From Antilocapra americana (Eukaryota; Chordata; Mammalia; Artiodactyla; Antilocapridae), in the NCBI GenBank assembly GCA_007570785.1, contig ML664161.1:18663856-18727855 (forward strand): a stretch of DNA of 64,000 nt. Reading direction: 5' to 3'. Within the stretch, counting starts at the first letter, position 1. Each line of letters starts with the position of its first letter. The notes beneath the pieces are model-generated. The model was not told the origin of the DNA. It made no database searches and saw only the letters and a list, made by a program, of their open reading frames with translations. Below are positions 1-12,074 of the stretch, in pieces. The position numbers and the translations under genes were made by a program.

Positions 1-105
1 AGAGTACTGGAGTGGGATGCCATTGCCTTCTCCGGGGCTACAGTCTAGAGGGTTGCAAATGGTCAGACACGACTTAGCGACTAAACAACAACAAATAACA
101 CGTGC
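1..105. repeat. Bov-A/Bov-tA SINE, rearranged and cut by the window edge
   Basis: Bases 1-37 match a Bov-tA core read on the minus strand (the stretch normally ending in the 'ccactccagtactct' block). Bases about 38-105 match the end of a Bov-A element read on the plus strand (ctacagtc...ggttgcaaa...cagacacgac..gcgactaaacaac). The two halves meet head to head at about 37/38, so this is an inversion with deletion or two fused partial copies. The left end is lost at the window boundary. Confidence 0.75.
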
Positions 106-3100
106 TACACACATGTGTAGTATGAACACAGAGGTGAACACAGTCAGTACAATATTTGTGATGGTGCCCTGTCTGGAGTGGAAGACATTAAAGAGCTAAG
201 GACAGTGTCGTAAGCATGGTACAAAGTTGTGTAAAGGGTAACAGACAAGAGGTCAGGTAGGGAATCAAAGATTCTTATAACTCCATTAAAATTTTACTAC
301 AGATATAAGTACACATGTCTACCTCTGATGGATGATAAACTCTTTGAGAGTGAGGACTGAGTCCTTTCCATCTGTGCAAACTCTTTAGACACACAAAGCA
401 AAAGTTTAATAAAAACTCTGATAAGCTCAAGTCTTGGTGAACATTTTAAAAGTTATTGCTAAATGAAATGGACTCAGTTGATCATCATAGAAGAATGAGA
501 CAGTGGGCTCCTTCAGAGCAGCTACTAACTCCCTATTAATCTTGGTACCCTTAATATTTTGTCTAGAGGCAGGTGCAGAGCAGATATGCAAGACATTATT
601 GTTTAATAAATGACTAAACAAACCTAGAATCTAAACTTAGAATCTAAAAGTGCCTCTGTCCATCATGAAAATTCTCAAAGAAAAGAAACAGCCTTTATGA
701 ATGTTTGTGTTAACTGAACACTTAAAACTCATCATGAGTAAACATAATCCTATCCTAGTATCTCTTAAATATGCCCTGCATGAATAAGGTGTGAGTTTTA
801 CAATCTCATTTGCTCTGTCTATGTAAAAGCTTTTTATTTGGCTTCAAAGTCTTCAACTTCACAGCAAAATTTCATTATGTCCCAGCTGAGTTCTGTTTAA
901 TGGAATTAAATTTCACCCTTTCTAATTATCTTTTGGAACAGACAATCTTTACAGAATAATTAGTAATAGAAGAACATAATGGATCATTGTCTTTATTACT
1001 GCAAAGAAATCCTAGATGCTGCTCTAAATCTTAAAAAAAGATCTCATGAAATATAAAATGTATTGAATCCTTCCTCTTAAATTATGTAACATTTAAACTT
1101 TGTCAACATAGCTTAAAGATGATGGGAGGTAATTATTTTCCTGCTTCACTTTAAATTATTTTATGAAACTACTTTAATGATCCCATTCAAATTAATTATG
1201 CTTACATTTCATTTTCAAGATTTTTATTGGTAGAACATTCTATTATCAAATACAATTTAAATGTATATTTTCCTCACACATCTGAACATGTATTTTGCTT
1301 CCCTGAACAATTTTTTTTCTAGACCCTAACCTAACTTCATTAAATTGTACATACAAAATGTAAAAGAGGATTAAAAATATAGCTATTCAGTATTTTTAAA
1401 AATAATGCCTAATTAAAAATCATTTCACTTACTCATTTGAGAAAGCATAGTGCCTTTGGGAAAATTTCATAAAACAGTTTAATGAAAAATAAATATCCAA
1501 ACATGGGTAGTTAAAAAAAATCACCAATACCAGAAAATCTTTTTCCTCTCTAAACATTCAAGCAATTAAAACTTACCTTTATAAATGGAAGATAGGAAAT
1601 GTAGAAAAATGAGTAGAGTCCTTCTTGGACTTCTAGTCTTTATAGTTTAATTTGTTGAGAATTTAAAATTATAGTAATTGCCCTTAAATAACTGACATTA
1701 TTTGACACTACAACAACAGAGGAGTGGAAATGACTGACAAACACACAAAAGACTTTTGTTATCTTTGTTTGTCTGCCTGAATAAATCTCAACAAGTATTT
1801 CAAAGATTTAAATTTATAGCATACTTAATCGCCATTAGATGGCCAATCCTATTGGCTTTCAGCTACATTTCACTGATACTCAACATTTTTGGTATCAAGT
1901 TCTTTAACATATCTAGTTTGTCTAAACAGCTATCTTTAAACTAAATTATTACATCTAAATTAAGCATTTTGATAAAATATGTGGAATTAAACAGAATTAA
2001 CTTGAGTTAAGTAGAGTCCCTTTTTTTTGTTCCCCTATATTGAGGACTGGATTCTGAGGAAGAGGAGAGGTTTGAAATAGTGATTTTGAAAAATGTAACA
2101 GTATTCACCCACCATAAATGATGGTAAGTTGGTTAATATTTGGATTAACGATTTATTTCTTAGCAAAGGAAGTACATTTAAGAAATTGACATTCAAAAAC
2201 CATTTATTATGACTTCAATATCAAACAGAGTTCACTTAAAAGAAGTCAGGTCTGTCATATAATTTAGAATTCCTGCAAAGAATTTAGAATCCAAATGATA
2301 TTGGTGGAAGATTTTTAAAAAACGTTTATTTAAGTATTTAGTTCTTATGTTTTACCACTTTGAAAATAAAACATAAACTACAGATGAAACATAATGAAAC
2401 ATAAACTGCAAATTCCTTCTTGAAGGCCCCATTTTATTTCCTAGTGAAAATAAACACTCAAAGGAAACAATCGAGTTGTAATAATCCTTTAATTGGTATC
2501 ACACTTTCCATTTTGCAAACTGTTTTCCCTAACATTTAGTTGGCATTTACCTGACTTGTAAAAACTCTGTTCCCTTTTGTGTTCTAATTTTAATATCAAG
2601 TTCCATTTATACCAAAAGAAGAGACATGACTCATTCTAGGTACATGATAATATATTGACTTTCTGTTGGTAAAGTAAGGAAATGCTACATACCACATAAA
2701 GAAGAGGCTTCCGGGGGTGTGAGTACTAGTAAAACAGGAAACGTATTAAGTTTCTGAGAGGTCAAGGGGTTAGGTAATGAGGATGAACGGGGCACAGGGG
2801 GCTTTAAGTTCAGGGTTCACTTGAAGAAAGATTTTCTGTTTTTCTTTATAGATGTGTCCTCTTTGCCCTTTATTGCTTATCTTAATGGATTAAAAAAATG
2901 CTAGATTTTTTAAAATCAGAAAACACATTTATTATTTGTACTGCTTGGGGCTAAGTACACAAAATTATGAATACTTGATTTTTCCTTTAGTCCTCTTCTA
3001 GTACCTTTATGAAGTTAAGGAAAGCATGCTTATTTTGGTTCTAAGGACTTTTCCTCTGGAGCTGTTTGGTCCATCTGAGCTGTTTATGCTAACTGCTTAA

Positions 3101-4679
3101 TTAGTAGAAACTAGGATTTCATTCTTCCAACCAAATAGGGGAATTACCTTCTCTCATCCTTACACAGTACAGGTGTAAAGCTCCCACAGCTTTAAATCTG
3201 ATACTATCATTGCAATGGCACTCTTCCCCTATTCTTTCCAAATGGTAAAACCTGGGAACATCTTTTTCCTGATGGTTAATGAACATTTCACCCAATTTCA
3301 CAGGAAACAAATCTATTTTCAAATCTGAAATATTTCACCAACTCCTAAGTGTGAAATCATTGATGTTCTTTAGCTATGTCAAATTGAGCAACCCCAACCT
3401 TTCAGCTGAGGATGTTCAAAATTAGGTATTGGTCTCCTCTCTAAGACCAGAAAACAGCCTTAATCCATAGTTACTCTAATATTTGAACCAGCATTTAAAG
3501 AGAGGTGAATGGTACAAGGTGAAAATTATTTTTAGGAACTTGAGTGTGAAATCCTAACTGATCGATCAGTTCCAAGTACCCAGTTATTAATGTTTAATCT
3601 TAGTCATACACCAGTAGCAAGCAGAGAGTCTGATGTCTTCACCCAGTTTCAGACAGTGAGCCTGGGTACTGGGCCTGTTAATGTAGCTTAAGCTGATAGG
3701 ATCAGCAAACTTCCTAAAGCCTACTGGGGGCAGGGGTGGGGGGTTGATGTTTTTCAAAGCATCTCTAGGAAAACAAGGGAAGCAGAAGTCCCTAGTCTTT
3801 GGGGGTAGAAGGAAAGAGTGGGGAGGATGTAAAAAAAAAAAAAAAACCTGCAACAAGGGATTAATCCCTTGTTGATTCTATTCCGACAGGAAAGGAGAAT
3901 GTGTTCTTACATTGTTTTTCTCTTTAAAGATTCATTTGAGATAAATCTGTGTTCAAAATGGGGCTTAACAAAAGTGGGGAGGGGTTATTAGTCATGTGAG
4001 TTCAAACACAGAAACATCACCTGAGGAATTATAAATTGATCAAATTATATACCAAACTAACTCTGCATTTAATTTTGCATCTCTGTGGGCAATTATTTGG
4101 CTATTGTTGTTATAGATAATTCTTAATTTTAATATTATTATGTAAATATGCGTAGCAGAGATAGAATAGCTTTACCACTTATTCTGGTGTATCCTCTAAT
4201 AGCAACATTAATTTGGAAAGCAATGTGCAAATGGACTGCCTTGCTATGTTTTGACTTATAAAAGCTCTACTCACTTATTTGTATTCTACTCAATTCAGGT
4301 TATATGGTTTGTCGCTTTTTACTAACAAGGTGTCACTAAATACCTTGACTCTGGATTGAGGTTATTTGAAAGATCACTTTTTACTAAACTTGAGCAGGTA
4401 TTAGTGAGTTCACTTTGTTCTTATCACACTTAAGAAATAAAACCAGCTTCTTTCTATAGTTACAATTTGAAAGGACTGATCTGTTGTCATTAATTATCTT
4501 CTTTATGTTATTACAGATTCTCAGGATGAAAAGCTTGCTATCAGAGCTCAAGTAAATTGATTAATTTTTTCTGGCTTAAAGTAATTTTTTAACACTAAAT
4601 AGGAGAAAAAAGCAATTAATATCTGTGTTTTTTTTTTGCATGATGCAATACTAGAAGGGTGATATGTCAAGACTTCTCC
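106..4679. other. AT-rich sequence with no recognised gene or young repeat
   Basis: I see no coding exon, ruminant SINE or BovB here. The longest open frames are under 90 codons and resemble nothing I know. The stretch contains a 16-bp A run near 3830-3846, a 24-bp palindrome (listed separately) and scattered A/T homopolymers. It is probably intergenic or intronic DNA with repeats too old to identify by eye. Confidence 0.6.
3851..3874. promoter_or_regulatory. Perfect 24-bp palindrome with paired TAATCC sites
   Basis: The left half is caacaagggatt and the right half is its exact reverse complement, with no spacer. The centre reads GGGATTAATCCC, so TAATCC, the core bound by K50 homeodomain proteins (OTX, CRX, PITX class), occurs on both strands around the dyad. 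It lies just after an A run. The palindrome is seen directly; binding is inference only. Confidence 0.45.
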
Positions 4680-4682
<3 letters not shown>

Positions 4683-4717
<35 letters not shown>

Positions 4718-4768
4718 GGAAGTATGTATATATATATGTATGTATGTATGCGTGTATATATATATACA
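4683..4768. repeat. (TA)n / (TATG)n microsatellite
   Basis: An uninterrupted (TA)16 run at 4683-4714 is followed by a short GGGGAAG break and an imperfect TATA/TATG/TGTA tract ending near 4768. It is likely length-polymorphic. Confidence 0.95.
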
Positions 4769-5665
4769 CATTAAGAATGACAGTCATTTGTAATAATATT
4801 AGTTAAAAGTACATTTTTTAGCAACAAAATGATCTGCTTGGAGACATATATTAATTTTTTATCAAATCTCATGTCCACGATTGACTCCATTGCTACCAAA
4901 TAAATTGTTTTGTTAGAGCAATACATTAAGAATCATAAATATCTTTTTGCAACTGAAAACATTTAAGAGTTGAACTTAATAAAATGTTGCAGTGATAAAA
5001 CTTAGGGGGGAAACACAAACACAAATAAAATTTAAATTGAGTGCATATTCTGTTATTGCCTGCCAAGGGGAATAAACATTTTCATATTTATTTCCTCTTT
5101 TTAAGCATAACTAATAACTGTATAATTTTTCCCTCCTCACTTCTATTTGACTCTTATTAATTAACTGTTTTACCTAGCTAGAGGGTCAAACAAACATACT
5201 AGTATTTTGCTAAGTTGCAAACAGCAACATTAGAAGGCAATAGTATTTGATCTGCCAGCTCCTGGATATCTAGCTGTTGATCTCAGTCATACACAGAGAT
5301 TCTCAGTCATACCCAGGAAACAAAAGGTCCAGAACAGTAGGGCTTTCTTTTGAAAGTAGCTGTATGCTGGCTATTAAATGTTAAGGCTGGTTCTAACCAA
5401 GGAAATAGTTTTATTTGCTCCTCCTAGAAAAGCCCTTGTATTTGGAGCACTTCTACACTGAGAAAAGCATTCTGGTGCTTTTTGAGATAATCATATGTTT
5501 CTCACGGTTTTGTTTTGATTTCCTATTAAACCAAACTACACATAATGTTGGTAGGGATGGCTCAGATGTGATCAACCTCGTGGTAAAGCACAATAATATC
5601 TAAACCCTTTTTCACGCCCTGCTGTAACACCAGCGATGGCAAACAGCATTCAGTGAAGACTTGCA
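4769..5665. other. AT-rich sequence, nothing recognised
   Basis: No gene or recognised transposon. The only structure I see is a short local tandem duplication at about 5280-5317, where a tctcagtcatac-type block repeats with a 20-bp period. Confidence 0.55.
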
Positions 5666-5669
5666 CCAG

Positions 5670-5840
5670 TAATAGGCACTGAATATATAGCAGATACTGC
5701 AAATGTTACATGAATGACACATTGCAACAAACTCATGTGAAACATATTATTGCGCTTCCCATTCTATGGATGAAGAAACTGAGACTCAGAGGTAGTAACT
5801 TGCCAGAAGTTTTAGAATTAAGACAATACACAGATCTATA
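5670..5840 (-). repeat. MIR SINE fragment
   Basis: Contains the minus-strand MIR signature: 'cccattctatggatgaagaa' followed by actgagactcagaggtagtaacttgcc, close to the standard 'ttttacagatgaggaaactgaggcacagagaggttaag' block. The outer parts are heavily diverged, so the ends are approximate. Confidence 0.6.
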
Positions 5841-6954
5841 AACTTCCCAACGGATACCTAATAATGAAAGCTTTACCTAATAATGGAAAAGCTTTGCAGA
5901 GCATTTCTATTCAGGACAGCTCCACAAACTACTGTAACCAAAGAATTTTCCAGTGTGAATCAGTCACTTGTTTAAAACGTGGGCTGATTCCTGACCTTGC
6001 TTAAAGCATTAACAGAGCAGCTGCCTGTGTTTTCTGCTGCTGCATCAGGTAAATGGAACGTTCCTCATCACTTGCTGTGCACATCAGTCTGTTTTTCTGT
6101 TTAGTTTTTATGTTGACGCTTTTCTAAAACTATATTTCAGAGTGTGAACCAGATGAAAAATTTAAAACTAAAAGGATACAATGATGTTTTAAGAAGCATC
6201 CTATCTGCTGAATGTCAAATTTTTTCATGGATAACAAATGTGATATCTTTTGCTAAATCTTCAAGAAACTTCAAATACTGGAATACTTATACATGAAGAT
6301 TGATTCTATATAAGCACATATTTCCCACCAGATTCACCAGTCAATAAACAAAAACTTTTGTCTCCCACATGCACAAGTCTTCTGGTATGCAATTCAGGAT
6401 TATCATTCTCTCTTCTTGTCAAATTTTCTTTTTTCCCTCTGTTAAATTATATGCACAAAAGACTGAGGAGGGATTGCCATAGTCCAGACAAATATGTAAT
6501 ATAATTTAGCAATGCAAACGGTATTAAAAATGGCACCATAAAAAGTCAAGACTCCTGGAAGCAGATCAGTCAAGCAAATTACTTGTATTTGTGTTACAGT
6601 TTTTTTTTTTTTAAGGTTTTACTTCTTTTTTGTCTGCCCACAAGATTTTCCTGTGCCTTAAAGGTTTTATTTTTATTACCATTATTATTTAATCTAGTTG
6701 ACACATTATATTTGGAATAACACAATGAGATGGACAAGTTGGCCTCTGACTTTGGAGAAAGTTATTAATCAGTCATTTGAAGCAAATAGACTGGAAAATA
6801 ATTTGTGGCTCATGTAAGTGACAAAATATCTTGAATTTGAAGACATTGTTTCTAGCAGATGTTTGGGAGTTGAAAATTCATATGACTTTGATTATTAATG
6901 ATAGTGAATCCAAATGCAGTGGCAACAAATGATCCCTTTTACAGCTCTTATAAT
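5841..6954. other. AT-rich sequence, nothing recognised
   Basis: No gene or recognised transposon. There is a T run at about 6599-6613. Short open frames only. Confidence 0.5.
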
Positions 6955-7220
6955 GATACTAGCTCACATTTATTGAGGATTTACTATGCATGAGGTACTA
7001 TTTAAGTACTTACATGCATTATCTCTTTTAATCTTCACAAAAATCTCTATGTGGGAGGTACAATTATTGACCTCATTTTACAGATGATAAAACTGAGAGC
7101 TTGAACAAGCCATAAGGGCGCTTGCTCAACGCTATACACTAAACTGTTAAACCAAGACTTAAACCTAGATTGTTTGACCCAAAATTTGGGGATCTAACCG
7201 TCAGTACATCCCTGCCTCCT
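6955..7220 (-). repeat. MIR SINE, near full length
   Basis: Reads as an antisense MIR through most of its roughly 260-bp length: 'cacatttattgagga' opening, 'ttttaatcttcacaa' middle, 'cattttacagatgataaaac' core, and a degenerate tRNA-derived end near 'ggatctaaccgtcagtac'. Divergence is high, as expected for an ancient mammalian SINE. Confidence 0.75.
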
Positions 7221-7269
7221 ATACTCAGAATCCTAAAACATGCCAACTAAATTCACTGTCTGAGATTCC

Positions 7270-7415
7270 AGGCTAGCCCCTTTTTTCTACAGACGAAGAA
7301 ACTGAAGTTTTTAAAAATTAACTATTTTGCCCATACTCCTAGAAACAAATTAGTTGACTGGGCAGGACTAGAACTCAGATCTTCTGCCTTCAATGCCACA
7401 CAAGACACCTCTCTA
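7270..7415 (-). repeat. MIR SINE fragment
   Basis: Antisense MIR-like blocks 'acagacgaagaaactgaag' and 'ggactagaactcagatct' appear in the expected order about 60 bp downstream of another MIR. Ends are approximate. Confidence 0.5.
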
Positions 7416-10400
7416 TCATTTAGTGAAATCTGCATCACCAGGAGACTAGAACACCAGCTTTGTAGTTTAACACACCAGATAGAACAGCAAAGAGCTAAAT
7501 TCAGGTTGCTTCTGTGTTTTCTAACTTGCAGCTGCTTCATTGCAGATCACACAACACACGATGCGACAGGGACTTCAAGCCACACATAAAACATATTAAA
7601 TGTAGTCGGCAGTGATGAGATTTGGTACCAAATAAGAAGCTTTAATTAATTTTAAATGGTGCTTTTCATAGTGTCAAAAGCTCAGTCCACTGAAGTGGAA
7701 AAGGGGGTTGGAATGGCGAGATCCTAGCAACCCAGCTAATCTGGGCCCTTCTGAGCAAGCTCATTTGGAATTCTTACATCAGTGCATCGGCATGCCGAGG
7801 TGGGGCTCATGGGGACAAACAAAATAGCAACCCCAACTCGGGCACCACTCAGAATCCCACATCCCGGGGAGGCCTGAGAGCTCAGCTGTATTAAGGGGCC
7901 GTTGGAGTTTCCCTGTTATTTGTCTACTTTTTGAGGATTAGAACTTCCGCTGGGCTGTGTTCATCTGTGCTGAGAATCTAAACTCGGTGCATGCAACAAC
8001 AAGAACAGTGAGATCTACTAGAAATGTTCAAAAAGGAGCCTGTCTTGACTTTTAAAAGCTTTCAGATGCACAAAGAGAAGTAAATTGAGGGGTTTCCGAT
8101 TTCTTCTGGGAGTCAACATTGGGTGGTAGTTTCTTTTTTTGTGTTCCCCCCACTTCATGAGCCTTTGTTTTTAAAACTGTGATAATGCAGACATTCACCA
8201 TGTGGATCCAGTTGGGTGGCATCATGTTAGAAAGGCCACAATAGTCACGTGGTTCTTACGCGTTTTCACACACGTGCACATGAAACTTTTTTCTTTTCCA
8301 TGACACAGAAACAGGAATTATCACTGAGGCCCTTCTTCACAGAGACTGTAGAACATGTAGTAAGGATTCTTTGAGAACTATTAGGAAGCTACATGACTCA
8401 GTTCTCTGGCTATACAGCTTAGGAAACTGAGGCTCAAGTCTTATGACAAGGATAAGGACACATATCCAGATTTCCCCGTTTTTCCATTCATTCCCGTAAG
8501 TTGCAGCTCATTATTTACAGGCATCATTTATAAAAGCAGCATATAAACAATAGCAAGTTGCCAGTTGGGAGTGGAACATATTTACTACTTTTAATACAAC
8601 TACGCTTTGCACACACATCAACAATGATAATAATAATACAGATCATGGTGAGTTCTTTGCCAATGAAGCACTCATTAGGGTCAACAACCGTGAACTAAAA
8701 AAATTTTTCTCCCTGTTCTTTTAGCTTACATAAATGTACACCCTGTCACCATGAAAATAACTAACTACAATATAATTCTAAGTTTCTGATGGTCATCCAT
8801 TTATGACCAATAAGCCTTTATTTTTCCATACTCAAGCTCGATTCTTTCTTGTCCTCTACAGAGAAAAGGAGTGAAACACCACCCATTTCCTACTCATGTT
8901 CTCTGTCCCTTTCAAATATACAAGGGCCTGTAGAATCAGAGGACAGTTCTGCAGCCTAGGTGAGTAGTTATTAGTGGTGGGAATTGCAGACAAAACAATT
9001 TAGGCAAGCATCCAAAAGTACAGGCCTACCCAGTGGTCTACACTCTGAAAAGGAACTAGAAATGATCGGGTTTCCATCACAGGATTTTTAGAAACTTGAT
9101 ATTTTCAAGACTGAAAATATTTTAAGGAAATTCTTTCTTAAGGTGTTCCTAGTTGTTGTTGTTGTTTTTTTAATGTCTAGCTTAGATTCAATTAGAGTGA
9201 GGAAGTAGAGAGTAAATAGAATAATAATTGTACTTTGCATTAAATTAGAGGAGAGTACAACACTGATTTTTAGTATTAGTTTTTAATATTTGAATATTAA
9301 TGAAAAATTCACAAAAACTCAGGTCAACACTTTATTGGGGGTTTTGACTTTTTTTTTTTTTGGTAAGGATATTTGAGATATTCTTCACAGTTATTTAAGT
9401 CATTCCATTCACTCTGTCTTGAGTATCCAAATATCACCCCCACTGTCTGCTTCCCCCACTAGTTCCCTGCAAACAATTGGATTTTCTTTTCCACTCGACC
9501 CTCTGCCTCCTTAATCACAGCCCAAATATGAGATGCTGGCATTGGTGCAGTTATACTGTATTTTTATATTGAGTTTTATCTTCTTGGTTTAATCTACCAA
9601 TCATGCAATTCAGAAGGAAAAAATAAAATTGGAGGGAGCCTGCTTATCTTGTTTTATTAGTAGCTCTTACCATAGAAATATTTTATATAGCACTCATTCA
9701 ATATCTACTGGGTTTAATATATATATCATGCAGTTTTCAAAAACCAGAATGTTCTTGGCACACATGAAGTATAAAGCTACCAAATATTACAATAACTGAA
9801 TCAATAGAATGTTTAAATAGATATCTACTTTGCCCATCTGCACAGCTAAAATGCAAATAACGTATTAATTACAACTCTGAACAGAAGAAAAATGAAGCTT
9901 AACACTAATCTGAAAACATTCTATTTTGGCATGTATGAATGTACAGTATGAAACTGTCTCCCTTAACTACTTAGTAACTAAGTAAGTAATCACGGAGCAG
10001 CTAGCAGACATTACAAGTATGGAAAATGGAGGGTGATGTGGGGGTGAGCGTATGGGGAGGAATCCAAAAAGGTGTTAGTGGAAAAGCAGTAACTTTGTAT
10101 ACATTTTTAATCATTGCTGAAAAAAGAGTAAAGAACTTTTGTTAGCCTAATATAAGTTCAACAACAAGAGAGTAAAGGTTAAGAATCCTACTTTCAGCTC
10201 TAGTGTGGAATTAGAAGTCCATTCGCCCATCAATACACAGGGGATTTGCACATGAGAATGGGAGTTACATGAGCAAAGCTTTCAGGGATCTGTGAGAAAA
10301 TAAACTCTAACAAGAATATTTGAACTACATTTTACAATAGACTGATCATCAAAAAAGACCTGTGTGTGGAGATTTTAATATTTCAAGAGCCATCTACGAA

Positions 10401-11391
10401 TGTACATCTAACTGTATAGACAGGTATGTAAATACATATATAAACTGTATACATGTATATTTGAAATCTGCGTGTATTGGTATAGGCACTAACTCTAGTC
10501 AGTACAACTAACTAGCTCATTAAATTCTCCCACTGTTTTTTGTGATGGAACACAATCACAACACTTGAAATTTCATTTAAACAACGGAAGTAATACTACG
10601 GAAAATTTCAAATGCACTTCATATGAGTTTTTCTTTTACTTTTTTCTTTTTCTTCTTTTTTGAGTCTCCTCAACCACAAAACACACATATACATGCTCAC
10701 TGCAATTTTTCTCACTTGAGCCTTTCCAAACAATGAATGTAAGCATCTCTATTTTTCTTTAAAAGAGACCCAAAGAGGCAAATCTGCCATTTTCTTCTGC
10801 AGCAGCAGTTTGAATTTTAGCATGCAGATTTTAGCATAAAATGTTCTTCACTGTGGGAAAAGGGGTGTGTTACAGCAAAATTAAAGCATTCAGTGCTACT
10901 GGCAGACATATTATAATATTAAAACCTGTAAGGACACAGGTGACAGGCTCTCTTTTATGAGATGATTTCAGTCCTTCACTGAATCTGTTTGCTCAGTCCT
11001 AGAGCAACTTGTTGATAAGAGGAAGTCTTTGGTGAGAAACGGCATGAAAAACAAAGAAAAGCATCAGATTTAATAAAGTATCTAAGCAAAGTCTTAAAAT
11101 GACACCCACACTATGAAGGGAAAGCCAAATTTGCTTTTTCTGAGGGGAATTTGTGTTTGTCAGGAAGGGTTCCTGGAGGCTTTGTTTGGAGGCCTTGATG
11201 TGTGACCAGCGCGCCACAGGCCGCGCTTCACCCTTGCCCTCCTCTACCCAGCTCTGCCCACCCATACCGACACCGCAGGGGGAAGGGTTTCAGAGCAGAA
11301 AGAATCAAAAGCTGAGGGACGGGGGAGAAAAAAAAAGTGCTTTTCAGGGTCTGATGTGTGGGAATCAAATGAGAGGCCTAGCTCAAATCCG

Positions 11392-11404
11392 GTCGCCAGG
11401 CAAC
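11392..11404. promoter_or_regulatory. RFX X-box-like motif
   Basis: GTCGCC-A-GGCAAC fits the imperfect inverted repeat GTNRCC(0-3)RGYAAC bound by RFX-family winged-helix factors. Both half-sites match the consensus, with a 1-bp spacer. It lies in a repeat-free interval of raised GC content. Match seen directly; function inferred. Confidence 0.4.
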
Positions 11405-11568
11405 CAAAGTGATATGCTGAGGGAATATCATTAAAGTTGGAAAGTAAGCAGTCTCTCTGAATTAGTAAACCAACCACAGGATGGACGACACACCCGAACT
11501 CCATCAGGGCTGGAGTGCCATTTCTCCAAGGAGGACGAGCAGGGGCTTTGCTAAGTTAAAGGGGGAAC

Positions 11569-11599
11569 CGAGAGGGAGAGGGAGAGGGAGAGAGAGAAC
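11569..11599. repeat. (GGGAGA)n simple repeat
   Basis: Short purine tract built on a gagggagag unit that ends in GA dinucleotides. One strand is entirely purine. Confidence 0.85.
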
Positions 11600-12030
11600 G
11601 CAGCTGATTTGTAGAGTTTTTTCATAAAAAAAAGACAATGGCTGTCCAGACATGGAGTTGGTGGTGAAATATGGTAACTGCCACGGCTGCAGCTGGCTCT
11701 CTGACACAAGATTAATAAGTTGCCGTTTCCTAGCCGACCAGAACCTAGTGGGAACTATCCAGCATTTTATCTTGAATTGTGGGTAACAGCCTTACTGCAA
11801 GCTGGCCTAGTTTACTGCTCTGTTTTTTCCAGATCTCCCAAAGTGCAGCAAACATCTGTGACTCTAATGAGGTCATCATTGAGGGTGTCCAGAGAGCCAG
11901 GCCCTGAGAACTGACCTCACCTCTGCCTGAACATAAAGTACAAGTGCTGTGGGGAAGCAGGACAAATTAAATAGGGGAGCCGGCACTTGGCTGGAAGTTA
12001 AGCTCTTCAGAAACTTTTTGCTGTGATTAA

Positions 12031-12074
12031 AAAAAGAGAAGGAGTGGGAGAGAGAGAGAGAAAGGGAGAGAAGA
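12031..12074. repeat. (GA)n purine tract
   Basis: A-rich to GA-rich low-complexity run (aaaaagagaaggag..gagagagagag..gggagagaag). Confidence 0.85.

Noticed and set aside
3556..3571. 16-bp perfect palindrome aactgatc/gatcagtt
   Set aside because: About one such palindrome is expected by chance in 64 kb.
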